Assembly: GCA_031418215.1 (NCBI GenBank)
Contig: JANOXC010000029.1
Coordinates: 1 to 6,038 of the forward strand
Reading direction: 5' to 3'
DNA from: JANOXC01 sp031418215
GTDB lineage: Bacteria; Bacteroidota; Bacteroidia; AKYH767-A; OLB10
DNA length: 6,038 nucleotides
How positions within the stretch are numbered: the stretch's first letter is position 1; every line of letters starts with the position of its first letter. Below are positions 5,760 to 6,038 of this stretch, piece after piece. A program made the position numbers and the translations under genes. The notes under the pieces were generated by a model. The model saw only the letters and a list, made by a program, of their open reading frames with translations, was not told the DNA's origin and searched no databases.

Positions 5760-6038
5760 TTAATTTTTAATCAGTTTAACTGTTTTCAAATTTTCATTTG
5801 ATTTTATTTTGCAGAAATAAATCCCGTTCTTCAATTCGGATAAAACAAGATTAATATTATTTTTTCCGGATGGAATAGTTTTGGTTGGAAAAGATTTTAC
5901 TTCTTTTCCGATCAAATTATAAATTGAAATGGAAATATTGTTTGTTTCCGCTAAATCAAATTCTAAAGTAACTGAGGATATAAATGGATTGGGATAGCTG
6001 TTTACATGAAAGCGAAAATAATTTTCAGCAATTTCATT
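5760..6038 (-). CDS. T9SS cargo protein, C-terminal part (runs off right edge)
   Basis: I translated the frame ending in TAA at 5762-5760; its last 92 residues lie in the window. Residues about 15-92 of this piece are a T9SS sorting domain: S-Y-P-N-P-F, S-S-V-T-L-E-F, I-S-I-S-I-Y-N-L-I-G-K-E-V, S-E-L-K-N-G-I-Y-F, V-K-L-I-K-N. The functional part lies upstream, beyond base 6038, so the product cannot be named. The domain closely resembles that of the downstream SBBP gene: both share N-I-S-I-S-I, the S-G-x-N-x-I-N-L stretch and N-G-I-Y-F. Together with the four-base spacing this suggests an operon of related, possibly duplicated, secreted proteins. Confidence 0.9.
   Translation of the reverse strand, partial: NEIAENYFRFHVNSYPNPFISSVTLEFDLAETNNISISIYNLIGKEVKSFPTKTIPSGKNNINLVLSELKNGIYFCKIKSNENLKTVKLIKN

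Overview
The window looks like a piece of a low-GC Bacteroidota chromosome, probably from the flavobacterial/sphingobacterial/chitinophagal side. Three things support this. Four genes or gene remnants end in a type IX secretion (T9SS) C-terminal sorting domain, with a Y-P-N-P(-F) opening and a G-I/V-Y final hairpin. Starts follow A-rich leaders rather than Shine-Dalgarno sites. One spacer has a TAnnTTTG-type promoter box. Every gene I can support is on the minus strand, so transcription runs from high to low coordinates.

In transcription order: (1) 6038-5760, the last 92 residues of a secreted protein, essentially only its sorting domain. (2) 5755-4127, four bases downstream, a 542-residue secreted SBBP-type beta-propeller protein with its own sorting domain, probably co-transcribed with (1). 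(3) A 523-base spacer (4126-3603) holding a 36-base tandem repeat, one copy of a longer dispersed repeat, a small GC-rich palindromic patch, and a promoter for the next gene. (4) 3602-2223, a 459-residue secreted protein with seven RCC1 repeats and a sorting domain. (5) A second copy of the dispersed repeat (2225-2136), which touches (6), the C-terminal 205 codons of a broken cysteine-rich repeat adhesin that keeps its sorting domain (2135-1518) and ends in a clear hairpin terminator. (7) A 380-base spacer with hairpins but no gene. (8) 1137-778, a small two-helix membrane protein I do not recognise with certainty. (9) 576-1, the N-terminal 192 residues of a PAS-domain sensor histidine kinase that runs off the left edge.

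Functionally, most of the window is a run of cell-surface or secreted T9SS cargo: two complete beta-propellers, one cut by the window edge and one decayed adhesin. Export would be by Sec across the inner membrane and then by the T9SS, whose machinery is not encoded here. The kinase and the small membrane protein are separated from this run by terminators and spacers, and nothing ties them to it.

I did not find a convincing new multi-gene system. The most interesting structure is the dispersed repeat. Its better-conserved end stops exactly where the adhesin fragment begins, which suggests repeat-associated rearrangement.
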